A stretch of 64,000 bases of DNA from Methanospirillum lacunae (GTDB taxonomy: Archaea > Halobacteriota > Methanomicrobia > Methanomicrobiales > Methanospirillaceae): assembly GCF_003173355.1 (NCBI RefSeq), contig NZ_QGMY01000018.1, forward strand, positions 28,514 to 92,513, written 5' to 3'. The notes under the pieces were generated by a model. It saw only the letters and a program-made list of their open reading frames with translations. It was not told where the DNA came from and did not search any database. This document shows positions 52,951 through 62,530 of the stretch, piece after piece. Within the stretch, counting starts at the first letter, position 1; each line of letters begins with the position of its first letter. Both the position numbers and the translations under genes were made by a program.

Positions 52951-55092
52951 TTACTTGTCAACAGTCTTCGTGATCAAGGATTGCAGATTACTATAATCCA
53001 GGGGGGTTTTTACGTACTGATCATCTTCAAAAATTTCAGTTTCTTGTAAGAAATTCGCATTTGTTTCAGGGATCATAAGAATAATTGGAATATCATATGT
53101 TTTTAGATTCTTTTTCAGGATGTTATAGATATTGCGTCCCATTATCCCGGGGATATCAACATTTAGAAGGATCAGGTCCGGTTGGCTGGCATATGCCATT
53201 TTCAATGCAGTAGCTCCCGTATTTGCAGTGAGAATTAAACATGATGGGGAAAGAAGATCGTGTAATACTTCTTTAATTTCGGGTTCCTCATCCACAAGTA
53301 AGATGACAATCTGACTTCGACCCTGCTCGTAAGAAGGTACATCTTTTGGTTTTGCATCCTGAATCGGAGAGCATTCACTTATTTTAGTACCTATTCTATC
53401 AGGCTGAGATGGTTGTTCCTGAAGAGGAAGTTTCAGTTGAAATACTGTTCCTTTCCCGGGAGTGCTTGTAGCAGAGATAGTTCCCTGATGTGCTTCAATA
53501 ATTCCTTTTACAATAGAGAGACCAAGTCCGGTCCCTCCGGCAAGAAACTCATCCTTTCCACTCCGGTGTGTTGTTATATCCCTGACCTGGAAAAACCGTG
53601 TGAAGATTTGTGAGATATCCTTTGGATCTATTCCTATACCCGTGTCTTCAACTTCACATACCAGAGAATTCTGATCTAAATACGTACGGATGGTGATAGT
53701 TCCTTTGTCTGGTGTAAATTTGATAGCGTTATCCAGGAGATTAATAAATACCTGGGTTATGCGATCCCGATCACCAAAATACTGTGGAAGATTATCATTC
53801 AGCTCAAGATTAAGAGTTTGTCCCCGCTTTTCGAGTGAGAGCGTGAGTTCTTCAGCAACTTCTTTTATCGTTGAATTGATGTAAAACCAGTCCTGAAGCA
53901 AGACCAGTTTATTCTCTTCAATTCTGGATATGTCTAGTATTTCACTAACAATCCGACTGAGTCGATCAGCATTGCGGGATATTATCTCTATTATCCGGTG
54001 ATGATCTTCCGGTGCATTCCACCGTGTGCCTTCAAGAAGGAGATTTAAATATCCTTTCATGGCGATAAGCGGTGTTCTCAGTTCATGTGATGCGATTGAG
54101 ATAAACTGTGACTTTAGAACATCCATCTGTTTGAGATCACGGTTTGCCTCTTCAAGCTCAATGGTTCGTTCCCTGACTTTCTGATCCAGTTCCTGATTGA
54201 GGCGGGCCAATTCATCAGATAGTTCTTCCAGTTCGAGATTTTTTATTCCCAGTTGTTCGGCATACTGAGTTACCTCCCATTCGTACAATTTTTTATCTGT
54301 GATATCAAATTGAATGCCGACCAGCCGGACAGAATCCCCATTGCTATCAATCAGGGCATTTGCACATGCTTTGATAAACCTGATGCTATCATCAGGCCAT
54401 ACAATTCTGAACTCAGCATCAAACGATTTTTTACCCAGTATGGCACTATCCAGTTCCTCGCGAATCCGGGCTTTATCATCAGGATGAATCTTTGAGATCC
54501 AGGAATCCGGTGTTGAACCGAATTCTCCATGCGACAGATGATATAACCGAAACATGGACTCATCCCACGTGAGATGATCAGTAGCCAGATCCATATCCCA
54601 TATCCCAAACAGGGATGCATTTGTCGCCATCATCATGCTCTGGTTGAGCAGTCGAATCTCGTCTTCAACCTGTTTCTCTTTTGTAATGTCGCGAATGGTA
54701 GCCTGTAGATAGGTGATATCACCCAGATTTATTCTGGAGAGGAGTATTGTTGAAGGGAAATTATGGCCATTTAGCCGTTTTATAGTCCACTGGAAGAGAT
54801 GAGATCCATTCTGCAGGGTAATGTCTATCATCTCCCGGAGTTTTTCTGCTGATTCTTTTCCATCCGGTTGAAGCGGTGGCGAGATATCGGCTAACCCAAG
54901 AGAACTACATTCCTCCCAGTTTTTAACATGGAACAAGTCCAGGGCTGCCTGATTACATACAAAAAATGTCCAGGAAGGGGGTTTTAAGGTGATGAGTGCA
55001 TCGCAGGATCTTTCAAAGAGAGCCCTGTACATCTGCTCATTCTCTCTCAAAGCCTCTTCTGCTCTCCCGTGTTCCTGTGCCTTTTCTCCCAT
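52951..55092 (-). CDS. PAS-PAS histidine kinase with a degenerate receiver
   Basis: A 713-residue soluble kinase: two PAS domains (about 20-140 and 150-270), a coiled coil (275-330), HisKA (SHELRTPLIAMKGY), ATPase (DNAIKFTPDKG, GGTGLGLSIVKGII) and a C-terminal receiver-like domain (about 595-710). The core is a close paralogue of the kinase at 23373. In the receiver the phosphoacceptor aspartate is replaced by asparagine (LILLNVDIPGIMG) and the threonine region reads IILMIPE, while the acidic start and the lysine (YVKTP) remain. It is thus a pseudo-receiver that cannot be phosphorylated normally. The gene stands alone. Confidence 0.92.
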   Translation of the reverse strand: MGEKAQEHGRAEEALRENEQMYRALFERSCDALITLKPPSWTFFVCNQAALDLFHVKNWEECSSLGLADISPPLQPDGKESAEKLREMIDITLQNGSHLFQWTIKRLNGHNFPSTILLSRINLGDITYLQATIRDITKEKQVEDEIRLLNQSMMMATNASLFGIWDMDLATDHLTWDESMFRLYHLSHGEFGSTPDSWISKIHPDDKARIREELDSAILGKKSFDAEFRIVWPDDSIRFIKACANALIDSNGDSVRLVGIQFDITDKKLYEWEVTQYAEQLGIKNLELEELSDELARLNQELDQKVRERTIELEEANRDLKQMDVLKSQFISIASHELRTPLIAMKGYLNLLLEGTRWNAPEDHHRIIEIISRNADRLSRIVSEILDISRIEENKLVLLQDWFYINSTIKEVAEELTLSLEKRGQTLNLELNDNLPQYFGDRDRITQVFINLLDNAIKFTPDKGTITIRTYLDQNSLVCEVEDTGIGIDPKDISQIFTRFFQVRDITTHRSGKDEFLAGGTGLGLSIVKGIIEAHQGTISATSTPGKGTVFQLKLPLQEQPSQPDRIGTKISECSPIQDAKPKDVPSYEQGRSQIVILLVDEEPEIKEVLHDLLSPSCLILTANTGATALKMAYASQPDLILLNVDIPGIMGRNIYNILKKNLKTYDIPIILMIPETNANFLQETEIFEDDQYVKTPLDYSNLQSLITKTVDK

Positions 55093-55489
55093 ATCCTTGT
55101 ATCCGGAAATCGCTAAATTGAGAGGAATATTTTGATATTCTATACGATGGTCAAATTTTTCTCTGTTTCATACACGGATAATAATCACAGAATTCTGTAA
55201 TCTGGTTTCCTGGTTTCAGTAATTAGAGATAGTTTTAATCATGTAGGTATACCATTTCCATGAGTTATTAATATTTGAATTCTCGGGTGTTGGTGACACA
55301 CGTTTTGATAGAGTCTGGGATATCAGCCTTGAAAACTCTCTAAAAAACACGGAGCGGCCTTCAAACTGAGTTGCTCATAATTTGAAGATAATACAAAAGG
55401 TACCAATAGCCAGGGATAGATCAGTGTCATGAATGATACCATTCTCATAGTTCATAACAGGGTCACAGGCAGGAAAAATGGAATTACAT
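55093..55489. other. Intergenic spacer
   Basis: AT-rich DNA between two minus-strand genes, presumably the kinase promoter at the left and the FUSC terminator at the right. No gene, long repeat or strong hairpin is visible. Confidence 0.4.
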
Positions 55490-56584
55490 TTATTCCGGAT
55501 TTATGCTTTTTCTGATAAACGGAATCTGCCATACTCCATATCCCAGGATTGATGCGATGAACAGGCCAATCAGGGTATTGACCAGCCGGTCCATGATTAT
55601 CCCCTGGATGTACGGCTCATGGAATTCAAGCAGAGATATGATGAGAATAGTCATGACTGATGTGTAAAACAGGTAATTCCGGGATTTTGCATACGGCCGC
55701 ACAAGTGCAAGTATTGTTATGATAAGTATGAATAATCCGGAAGGTATAGACCAGAGCATCAGAGTACTGGCAATTACAACTCCGGTGCACGTGCCGAGTG
55801 CTCTCATTGATATCCGGGACATGGTTATCGGGAGATTTCTATGCACTACCAAAACCACAACCAATGCAATCCAGTATGATCTGGGTACATTAAGGATGAT
55901 AGCGGTTATTTCTGCGAATAACACGCAGAGACTGATACGGATGGCATATGCCCATCCTTTTATCGTATGAAGGTTTTTCTTCCAGTACCGATATTGACGG
56001 GAGAGTGATGAACTGCCGGGTTTCACGGTCTTTTCTGTTGCTTCAGGAGCGTGGGGATCAGATTCAAACCTTGAGAAGAGAGAGGAGAGGCACCAGATCA
56101 ATACAAAAATCCAGATCTCTCCGATGACAAAAAATCCGGTCATGCCAACAGCAGAGAGAAGATCACCTGTATAAAACGATGAACCAATGATCAGAAATAT
56201 GAGAATCAGACTACTACACCGGGCAAAAGTTCTGTTCATCCCACCAACAAGTGCGATAAAAAAAGTTACAAAAACAAGAGAGAGTCCGGATAGTATCGAA
56301 CTGTTTCCTAAAACAGATCCAAACCAGAATGCGATTGCATCAGCCACTATTGCAAAAAGTATTGTTGAATATTGTTCCCGGAGTAGGGAATCTTCGGACA
56401 TGTTTGCTATCGCCAACGTTCCGATTGAGACTATACTTCCCACTCCGATCATACCAAGTAATCCGGATATGATCATGGGGATGCCGATACCAAGCCCGCT
56501 CCCAATGATCAGTGATGGATGAACGGGCTTTTCAGATGACCAGGAGAAAATAGAGCCTATGGCTGAAGATACATGGTCAGGCAT
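55490..56584 (-). CDS. FUSC family membrane protein
   Basis: A 364-residue protein with an N-terminal group of six hydrophobic helices (residues about 20-165), a cytoplasmic linker (170-215) and a second group of helices (215-360). The repeated layout and the segment PRSYWIALVVVLVVHRNLPI with MSRISMRALGTCTGVV match FUSC proteins, related to fusaric-acid and aromatic-acid exporters. The central region (about 80-170) recurs as a damaged second copy at 62021-62428. Encoded alone. The substrate is unknown. Confidence 0.85.
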   Translation of the reverse strand: MPDHVSSAIGSIFSWSSEKPVHPSLIIGSGLGIGIPMIISGLLGMIGVGSIVSIGTLAIANMSEDSLLREQYSTILFAIVADAIAFWFGSVLGNSSILSGLSLVFVTFFIALVGGMNRTFARCSSLILIFLIIGSSFYTGDLLSAVGMTGFFVIGEIWIFVLIWCLSSLFSRFESDPHAPEATEKTVKPGSSSLSRQYRYWKKNLHTIKGWAYAIRISLCVLFAEITAIILNVPRSYWIALVVVLVVHRNLPITMSRISMRALGTCTGVVIASTLMLWSIPSGLFILIITILALVRPYAKSRNYLFYTSVMTILIISLLEFHEPYIQGIIMDRLVNTLIGLFIASILGYGVWQIPFIRKSINPE

Positions 56585-56739
56585 TTTAGTTTTCTTCCGG
56601 GAATTTTGATAGAGAATATTTGGTGTTGACCATGAACTTCATTTCCATGTAGAAATTCCGGGAGTTGTATGGAAGACAGTTCAGTTTTTTTCGTCCACAC
56701 TACCGGTGCTGAGATCCGGATGATGCTCAGTATCACCGG

Positions 56740-57110
56740 GAGAGAGTGATGAGAGAGCGGGAAAAATGGGGTTTGAGCGGGAGCAATCCGCTCTTAAAAA
56801 TTGCCCTGATCGAAATATTGAACGACATGCATGCGTTATCTGTGATCCGAGCGGGAGAGCGGGGTACAGATATATGTACAGAGATATGGTAGAGTGTACA
56901 TGAAGGACACTGTATATGAAAATCTCCCGCTCTCTATTATATATAATAAATATATTATTATTATTTCTTAGTATTACCCTTGTATTGAGCGTTTTTTGAG
57001 AGCGGGGCCATCCGCTCTCTCTTTTTGTAAAGTGTTAGAGATCGGAGATTTGGGAGATGTGACAAAGATATGGGGAAATCAAGAGAGCGGGAGTTCCCGC
57101 TGGTTTGTTT
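56740..57110. repeat. Cluster of AGAGCGG/CCGCTCT hairpins around an AT-rich core (copy B)
   Basis: Three perfect inverted repeats share one stem: GAGCGG/CCGCTC (56775-56793), GAGAGCGG/CCGCTCTC (56998-57019) and AGCGGGA/TCCCGCT (57086-57101). Further copies of GAGCGGG occur at about 56850, and CTCCCGCTCTC precedes a nearly pure A/T core (about 56935-56975). The layout parallels copy A at 30945-31262. No gene fits, so this is a structured non-coding element of unknown role. Confidence 0.55.
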
Positions 57111-57377
57111 AAGAGAGATTACGTTGGCTCTGCCCACCTGATAGGAAGATTACCAGTGAGTATCCCTAATGATTTTTCTATTCCTAGTGAGCCTATATGG
57201 ATCATGTGATTACTACCATGATCACTCGATTAGTATTCACATGTTTGTGTCATTCTTTGTCAGGTTCCAAACATGATTGAGAACCAGGAGAAAAAACCGG
57301 ACTCTGGACTCAAATGGATTGTGTTTATCGGATAAAAATTATTGAAAGACCGAATTTCTGATTTGAAAGAGAGAAAT

Positions 57378-57716
57378 CTATTTTTCAAGTTCTCCTTTCA
57401 TAACCTGGAATTCTTCGGTAGTGATTTCACCTTTTGCATATCGCTCTTTCAGGATATCTAATGCAGAATTAGGTTCAGAAATAACCTTATGTTCTCCGAT
57501 CTCACGGAGTATGAGATACAGAAACAGGGCAAATACACCAATCATCGGGATGACAATGAGGATCCACCAGAGAAGACCATGCATTCCGCGTTTGTTTGCA
57601 TCCTGGAAGACGATATATCCAATGATAATGAAAATAAGAAACCAGAAGAACATCATTCCCATACCAAAAAATGGGAAACCATAGCCGCCTCCCCAGGGAC
57701 CCATCATTCCGAACAT
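57378..57716 (-). CDS. SHOCT-domain membrane protein
   Basis: A 112-residue protein. A Gly/Phe/Met-rich N-terminus (FGMMGPWGGGYGFPFFGMGM) leads to two membrane helices (about residues 22-40 and 48-68), separated by DANKRGMHGLLWW. The C-terminus is a SHOCT domain, ALDILKERYAKGEITTEEFQ, a short helical motif found at the ends of many membrane proteins. It may be an oligomerisation tail. Length and layout match PLDc_N/SHOCT small membrane proteins of archaea. Encoded alone. Confidence 0.85.
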   Translation of the reverse strand: MFGMMGPWGGGYGFPFFGMGMMFFWFLIFIIIGYIVFQDANKRGMHGLLWWILIVIPMIGVFALFLYLILREIGEHKVISEPNSALDILKERYAKGEITTEEFQVMKGELEK

Positions 57717-57831
57717 GAATGAGAATGTACCTCCGGGTTCATAATTATTTGCAAGGCCTAATCATTTCTCTTATGTTGTTTTAATAATCCCAATGCCTGT
57801 TATCTGGATTATCATTTATACCAAAGCTAAA

Positions 57832-58061
57832 ATGATGATCATACGAGCGAAACTTGAGAAAGAACCGAGAATTGTCAGGAATGTGTTTAGATTCAATGTT
57901 GAAAATGTAGATCAAAGATGTTATCTTTTTGTTGGGCAATGGGGTTGAAGTTAAGGATATGTAAAAATTCGAACTATGACATCAAAGAACGGATGAATCT
58001 TTACCGTGAAAAAGATGTAGAGGTTCTTGCATATGGAACATATCTAAAAATCCGGATTTGA
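57832..58061 (+). pseudogene. Frameshifted small protein gene
   Basis: From the ATG at 57832 the frame reads MMIIRAKLEKEPRIVRNVFR, FNVENVDQRCYLFVGQWG and a TGA. The next frame continues LKLRICKNSNYDIKERMNLY followed by REKDVEVLAYGTYLKIRI and a TGA at 58059-58061. Reading the GGGG run before the first stop as five G restores one 76-residue protein with the beta-strand spacing of a small OB-like barrel. The family is unknown. Confidence 0.5.
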
Positions 58062-58804
58062 AAATCAATTTGCCTCTATTATCCATTCGATAATTGATAT
58101 TTTTCACTTTTGTTGAAAATTCAGATACGTTTGTGATTTTTGATTAATAAAAAAAGCATTCCGATGAGTGCTTAAAAGGAAGTATTTAATTAGGGGTGGT
58201 TTTTCTTGTCCTTGCTGGTCTTGTTGGTACTGATTATGACTGGATTTCCCTTTTAACAGATGAAACCATGATGGTCACGAGTTCGGGCTGATGTAAGTTT
58301 TTTAAGTCGAAAATATTGGATCTGGCATCTTTGGTTCATCCGGGAATTCAGATACAGAATATTAGTATATATCGTAGCCAGAGTTTTCATTTAGAAATTC
58401 CGTGACTAACTGGTTTTGATGTATAATGAGTGGTAAGGTTTTGGAGTACCGGGTTAAAGGGGGGAAAAGGGATCTAACCCAATAGAGAAATGGGGATCAT
58501 TTTTCTCATACACCAATTGATTGTTGTCCAGAATGGAACAGGTAGGAGATCGAGCCGACTGATAATTCATGGAAAGGAATGATATCATCAACAATAGTTC
58601 ATTATTGTGAACCTAATTTCGAAATCATATATCTGTTCTTACCTTTCTCTCAATTTTTGAGCTAAAAAGAGCGTGATAAGGTTCTTTATTGCCTGGTTCA
58701 GGTCGAGAAAAAATTCACGTATGTAGTCCAATATGTCCATGACCTTGTTCTCATTTTACGCATAGAGATTCAGTGCCACAGAATTCTAGGACTTTTCTTA
58801 CCCA
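58062..58804. other. Gene-poor, partly decayed DNA
   Basis: No intact gene. A minus-strand frame at 58639-58755 reads MDILDYIREFFLDLNQAIKN then LITLFLAQKLRER, which is protein-like and may be the tail of a lost transposase or other gene. A plus-strand segment near 58202-58290 reads LVLAGLVGTDYDWISLLTDE and stops. Both look like debris. Confidence 0.35.
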
Positions 58805-61792
58805 TCACCGGTACCAGTGAGCGGTCTTTGCGGAATTATTCATCCACTGACCCGCATTTCCTCCGGCATCTATAGTCCGGACCGATAACTGGTACGTTGT
58901 ATCAGGCTTGAGTCGAGCAGCAGTATATGAGGCGATCTCCGGTGGAAGACTGATCATATTCACGCCATCCAGAGCGACCTGTACCTGATCGATATTGTTG
59001 GTATCAGGGACTGTCCAGTTCCAGGTGATAAGATACGGAAGAATTTTCGTAGTATGGAGGTTTGAAACCTGCTTTAAATCAGGAAAATAGACACGTAACC
59101 GTTCAAACGCGTTGGAATAACTCTCATAATCCCCACCTTGTGCAGTATAGAAGTATCCATTCTCATCCATCGCCCCGATAACCGTCTTTCTGGGATACCA
59201 GATTGGAGCCTTGTCAGGAGTTACCCGCCACTGGTTCAGGGAGAGATTATAGGTACCGACATGATCCATGACAATATCGGTAGAGATATTGCGATAACCC
59301 CCTGCTATCCAGAGTGACCCATCCGGCTCTGATGCACTTGCTGCATAATACCAACCGTTTGTACCGGGAATATCCGCAATCCAGGACCAGTTCACTCCGT
59401 CAAATCGCTCTGCAGATGAATATGATGACGCTTTTGTCCCTGTATTGCCAAATCCCCCGGCGACCAGTATCGTGTTATTTCCGGAGGATACCGCAAATCC
59501 AGCTCTCGGAACGTGCATTGAGGGAGCTTGATGCCAGGTGGCTGTGGAAGTGTTGAGGTAGTACATACGATCAGTGACGTTCCAACGGACTGTTCCACCA
59601 AGAACATATAACCGATCTCCGAGAACTGCGGTGTTATAACCGTATGCGGCTTGTGGGGTATTATTCGTTCCGAGTGAAGACCATTGGCCTGTATTGATGT
59701 CATAAACATAGGTCGTAGGATCAATTGGATCGATGCCGGTTGTCCTCCCCCCGGGAATGTAGATCTTTCCATTGATCACACCGCCAGAGATTTCTCCAAG
59801 TTTCAGGGGCATCGGCGTCAGGTTAGACCAGGTCATATTTCTGATATCATATCGATAAACAAGATCAGAGTAATCCGAGGAATAAACATCATACCCTCCG
59901 ATAAGGAAGAGAGATCCATTGTTTGATACCATGGCCGAATCCATGAGTGCCCGGGGGATTTCCGGAAGTATCTGTGCATTGGTCACTGAGGTATACCCTG
60001 TGATCACCTGACCAAATCCGGAGGCATTCTGGTACATCCGGTACTTGAGCTGGAAACTCCCATCTCCCGGTGCAGTACCATTGAATGCAAACACCACCGA
60101 TTCTCCGGGATTGACTGTTTGCAGCCCAGGAAGCTGATATGTGTTAGTATTAAACCGGATTGCATCGCTGTTTTCCGCCTTGAGGCAGACTGAGTTGGCA
60201 GATGTCCAGGGCACTGTTCCGGCATTCTGGACGGTGACGGTGATTGGGCAGGTAGACCCCGGATGAACCTTCGAAGGCAAATTTATGTTTTCTATTGCAT
60301 CATATGCAGGGATTGTACGGGAGAGTGCGGCAGAAGCATTGAGCCTTCCGCCAGAGATGCAAAACCCAGAGAGGGAGGGGATGCTATCGACCGATTGGAT
60401 CAGTGTTGATTTTATTTGTGCCGTATTGTATTCCGGATGAGCTGCTTTGATCAAAGCAGCAGTCCCAGCTACAAGCGGAGCAGCAAAGGAGGTTCCGCTA
60501 AGAATAATATATGGAATTTCGCCGGCCCCTGAACTATTATCAGACAGACTCTGGAGAACACGGGATGATCTCCCTGACTGAACTCCTGAAATAGGACTCT
60601 TCTCACTGGAAGGAGTATAATTCATAGGTACAATAAGGAGGATATCCTTTCCCGGCGCATCAAGGTAAACTGAGGATCTCCCGAAATTCGAGAAAGACGC
60701 CTTTTCATCACGGTTATCAGACGCCATCACGGAGACGACATTACGGCATTGAAAATGTGCATACGTCTGCATGTCGTCAGTATTCATGTTATCATTTGCC
60801 GCTGACCATACCATAAGTCCGGGGTACCGGTTTACCGCATCGATGAGAGCATCAGATTTATAAACAAGATTCCAGGAGTTCGAGATGATATCTGCACCAT
60901 GGTTCATGGCATATTCAATGCTACTGATGGCATCTGATTCAAATCCCCATCCTGATGAGCCTATCCATTTCAAGGCCATAATCCGTGCTTTCCATCCGAC
61001 TCCGGTCATTGCAAGGCTATTGTTCCCGGTCGCTGCAATCAGGCCGGCACAGGCAGTTCCATGATACTCATCATCCATGGGATCAGAATCGTTGTCGACA
61101 AAATCATATCCATGCTCCCCGGTAACCGGGTCAGTCCAGATATTGTCAATCAGGTCAGGATGCAGGTAATCAACCCCTCCATCCAGTACCGCGACAACCA
61201 CATCACGTGATCCGGTGGTAATATTCCATGCTCCTTCTGCTTTGATATCGGCCCCCGGAGTGCCCCCCTCCTGTCCCGTGTTATTCAGGCTCCACTGGTA
61301 CTGGTAGTAAGGATCATTCGGAACTGATGAACTGCGATCATTCTTAAAAAGAGAGGGATGTACCGTGGCCGGGGGATCTTCGAGAACCGCGATCAAATCA
61401 GGTTCTGCATACCGTACCGATGGTTGGGTCTTGTACCAGGATATCGCCTCTGACACGGTCATTGTATCAGGAATTCTGACCAGTTGGAGCCCGGGTAGAA
61501 ATGCCGATGAATAACTCTTTATTATGGTAGCACCGATTGAGGCGTGTATGGCGGTTATCTGATCAGAAGTAACTATTGCCTGCATGCCATTCGGGTTCTC
61601 TGGTGTGTTAAACCGCACTAAGATTTGGTGTGGTGCATATCCGGGATCTGGTCCGAAAGAAGAATGATGGGATATCTGCTGCTTTGGTGTATCGGGCATC
61701 TCTGAACCGGTCACCGGCAGGGCCACGGCTGCTGCGATGATAGTCAGCAGGAGGAACAAACCGGTGAAATGGGATGTCAACAGGTAATTCAT
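58805..61792 (-). CDS. Secreted subtilisin-like protease with Kelch repeats
   Basis: A 995-residue exported protease. Signal peptide (about 1-28), an inhibitor-like prodomain (about 50-140; HQILVRFNTPENPNG, VRYAEPDLIAV), and an S8 catalytic domain with the full triad: Asp in VVVAVLDGGVDYLHPDL, His in DDEYHGTACAGLIAAT, and Ser in ILSGTSFAAPLVAG. A CARDB/NBR1-like beta domain (about 500-610; PSKVHPGSTCPITVTVQNAG) follows, then Kelch-like repeats (about 625-900; LFLIGGYDVYSSDYS, RLYVLGGTVRWN, TILVAGGFGNTG) and a fibronectin III-like C-terminus. The Kelch propeller probably binds a surface or extracellular ligand. Confidence 0.92.
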   Translation of the reverse strand: MNYLLTSHFTGLFLLLTIIAAAVALPVTGSEMPDTPKQQISHHSSFGPDPGYAPHQILVRFNTPENPNGMQAIVTSDQITAIHASIGATIIKSYSSAFLPGLQLVRIPDTMTVSEAISWYKTQPSVRYAEPDLIAVLEDPPATVHPSLFKNDRSSSVPNDPYYQYQWSLNNTGQEGGTPGADIKAEGAWNITTGSRDVVVAVLDGGVDYLHPDLIDNIWTDPVTGEHGYDFVDNDSDPMDDEYHGTACAGLIAATGNNSLAMTGVGWKARIMALKWIGSSGWGFESDAISSIEYAMNHGADIISNSWNLVYKSDALIDAVNRYPGLMVWSAANDNMNTDDMQTYAHFQCRNVVSVMASDNRDEKASFSNFGRSSVYLDAPGKDILLIVPMNYTPSSEKSPISGVQSGRSSRVLQSLSDNSSGAGEIPYIILSGTSFAAPLVAGTAALIKAAHPEYNTAQIKSTLIQSVDSIPSLSGFCISGGRLNASAALSRTIPAYDAIENINLPSKVHPGSTCPITVTVQNAGTVPWTSANSVCLKAENSDAIRFNTNTYQLPGLQTVNPGESVVFAFNGTAPGDGSFQLKYRMYQNASGFGQVITGYTSVTNAQILPEIPRALMDSAMVSNNGSLFLIGGYDVYSSDYSDLVYRYDIRNMTWSNLTPMPLKLGEISGGVINGKIYIPGGRTTGIDPIDPTTYVYDINTGQWSSLGTNNTPQAAYGYNTAVLGDRLYVLGGTVRWNVTDRMYYLNTSTATWHQAPSMHVPRAGFAVSSGNNTILVAGGFGNTGTKASSYSSAERFDGVNWSWIADIPGTNGWYYAASASEPDGSLWIAGGYRNISTDIVMDHVGTYNLSLNQWRVTPDKAPIWYPRKTVIGAMDENGYFYTAQGGDYESYSNAFERLRVYFPDLKQVSNLHTTKILPYLITWNWTVPDTNNIDQVQVALDGVNMISLPPEIASYTAARLKPDTTYQLSVRTIDAGGNAGQWMNNSAKTAHWYR

Positions 61793-61856
61793 GGTCAGAT
61801 CCTGTAGTTCAGATCACAATTTACATTTAGGAGAGATAATATTTCGTTATTCTTCG

Positions 61857-61940
61857 TGGTTCTCTAACTCATTAATGGCCCTCGATTGTTTACGGTAATT
61901 ACGTTGAAATCCTTAAATTGGAGCATATTAGGAGGGAATT
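61857..61940. mobile_element. Possible relic of the same insertion-sequence family
   Basis: TGGTTCTCTAACTCA near 61857 matches 14 of 15 bases of the left end of the element at 51473 (TAGTTCTCTAACTCA), and GTAATTACGTTGAA about 45 bases later matches the right-end region at about 52256. The rest is missing. It looks like a short deletion derivative or a miniature element. Confidence 0.35.
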
Positions 61941-62020
61941 TGAGTTTTAAACTCCCTTGCCTTTTTTATAAATCAACAGGAGATCAAGGAATCATTCAAA
62001 CCTGAATTCACATAGAATAT

Positions 62021-62428
62021 TTACACGTGGGCCAGCCTGAACTGATGAGAAAGCATCCCTGAAGATCGGTTCGCGACGTGGTGATCTGGTTGAAATCTCG
62101 TGAAGAGGAGGGAGAGGCACACCATCATTACAACAATCGAGATCTCCCCGATGACAAAAAACCCGGTGATACCAGCAGCAGAGAGATGATCACCTGAATG
62201 AAACGATGACCTAATGATAAGAAATATAAGAATCAGGCTGCTACACCGGGCAAAGGTTCTGTTCATTTCCCCGACAAGAGTAAAGAAAAAGGTCAGAAGT
62301 ACCAGAGAGATACTTAAAATCACCGTATTGTTTCCGAGCAGGGATCCGACCAGGAATGCGATTGCATCAGCAACACAGGCAAAAAACAGTGTTGAATATT
62401 GTTCCCGGAGGAGGGATTCTTGATTACT
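62021..62428 (-). pseudogene. Decayed partial second copy of the FUSC gene
   Basis: The minus strand reads NQESLLREQYSTLFFACVAD, then FFTLVGEMNRTFARCSSLIL and TGFFVIGEISIV, co-linear with residues about 60-170 of the intact FUSC protein at 55490-56584. It has neither the N-terminal start nor the C-terminal half, and the frame ends soon after the homology. It is a duplicated fragment, and its flanks have been colonised by other DNA. Confidence 0.75.
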
Positions 62429-62530
62429 TTATCAGTTAAATCGTTCATGGACAAGTTCCTACTCAAACAGATGAAGGGTCAATAAATATAAATTAAATAA
62501 TGCCATTACACCTATAATCTGGATATTATA

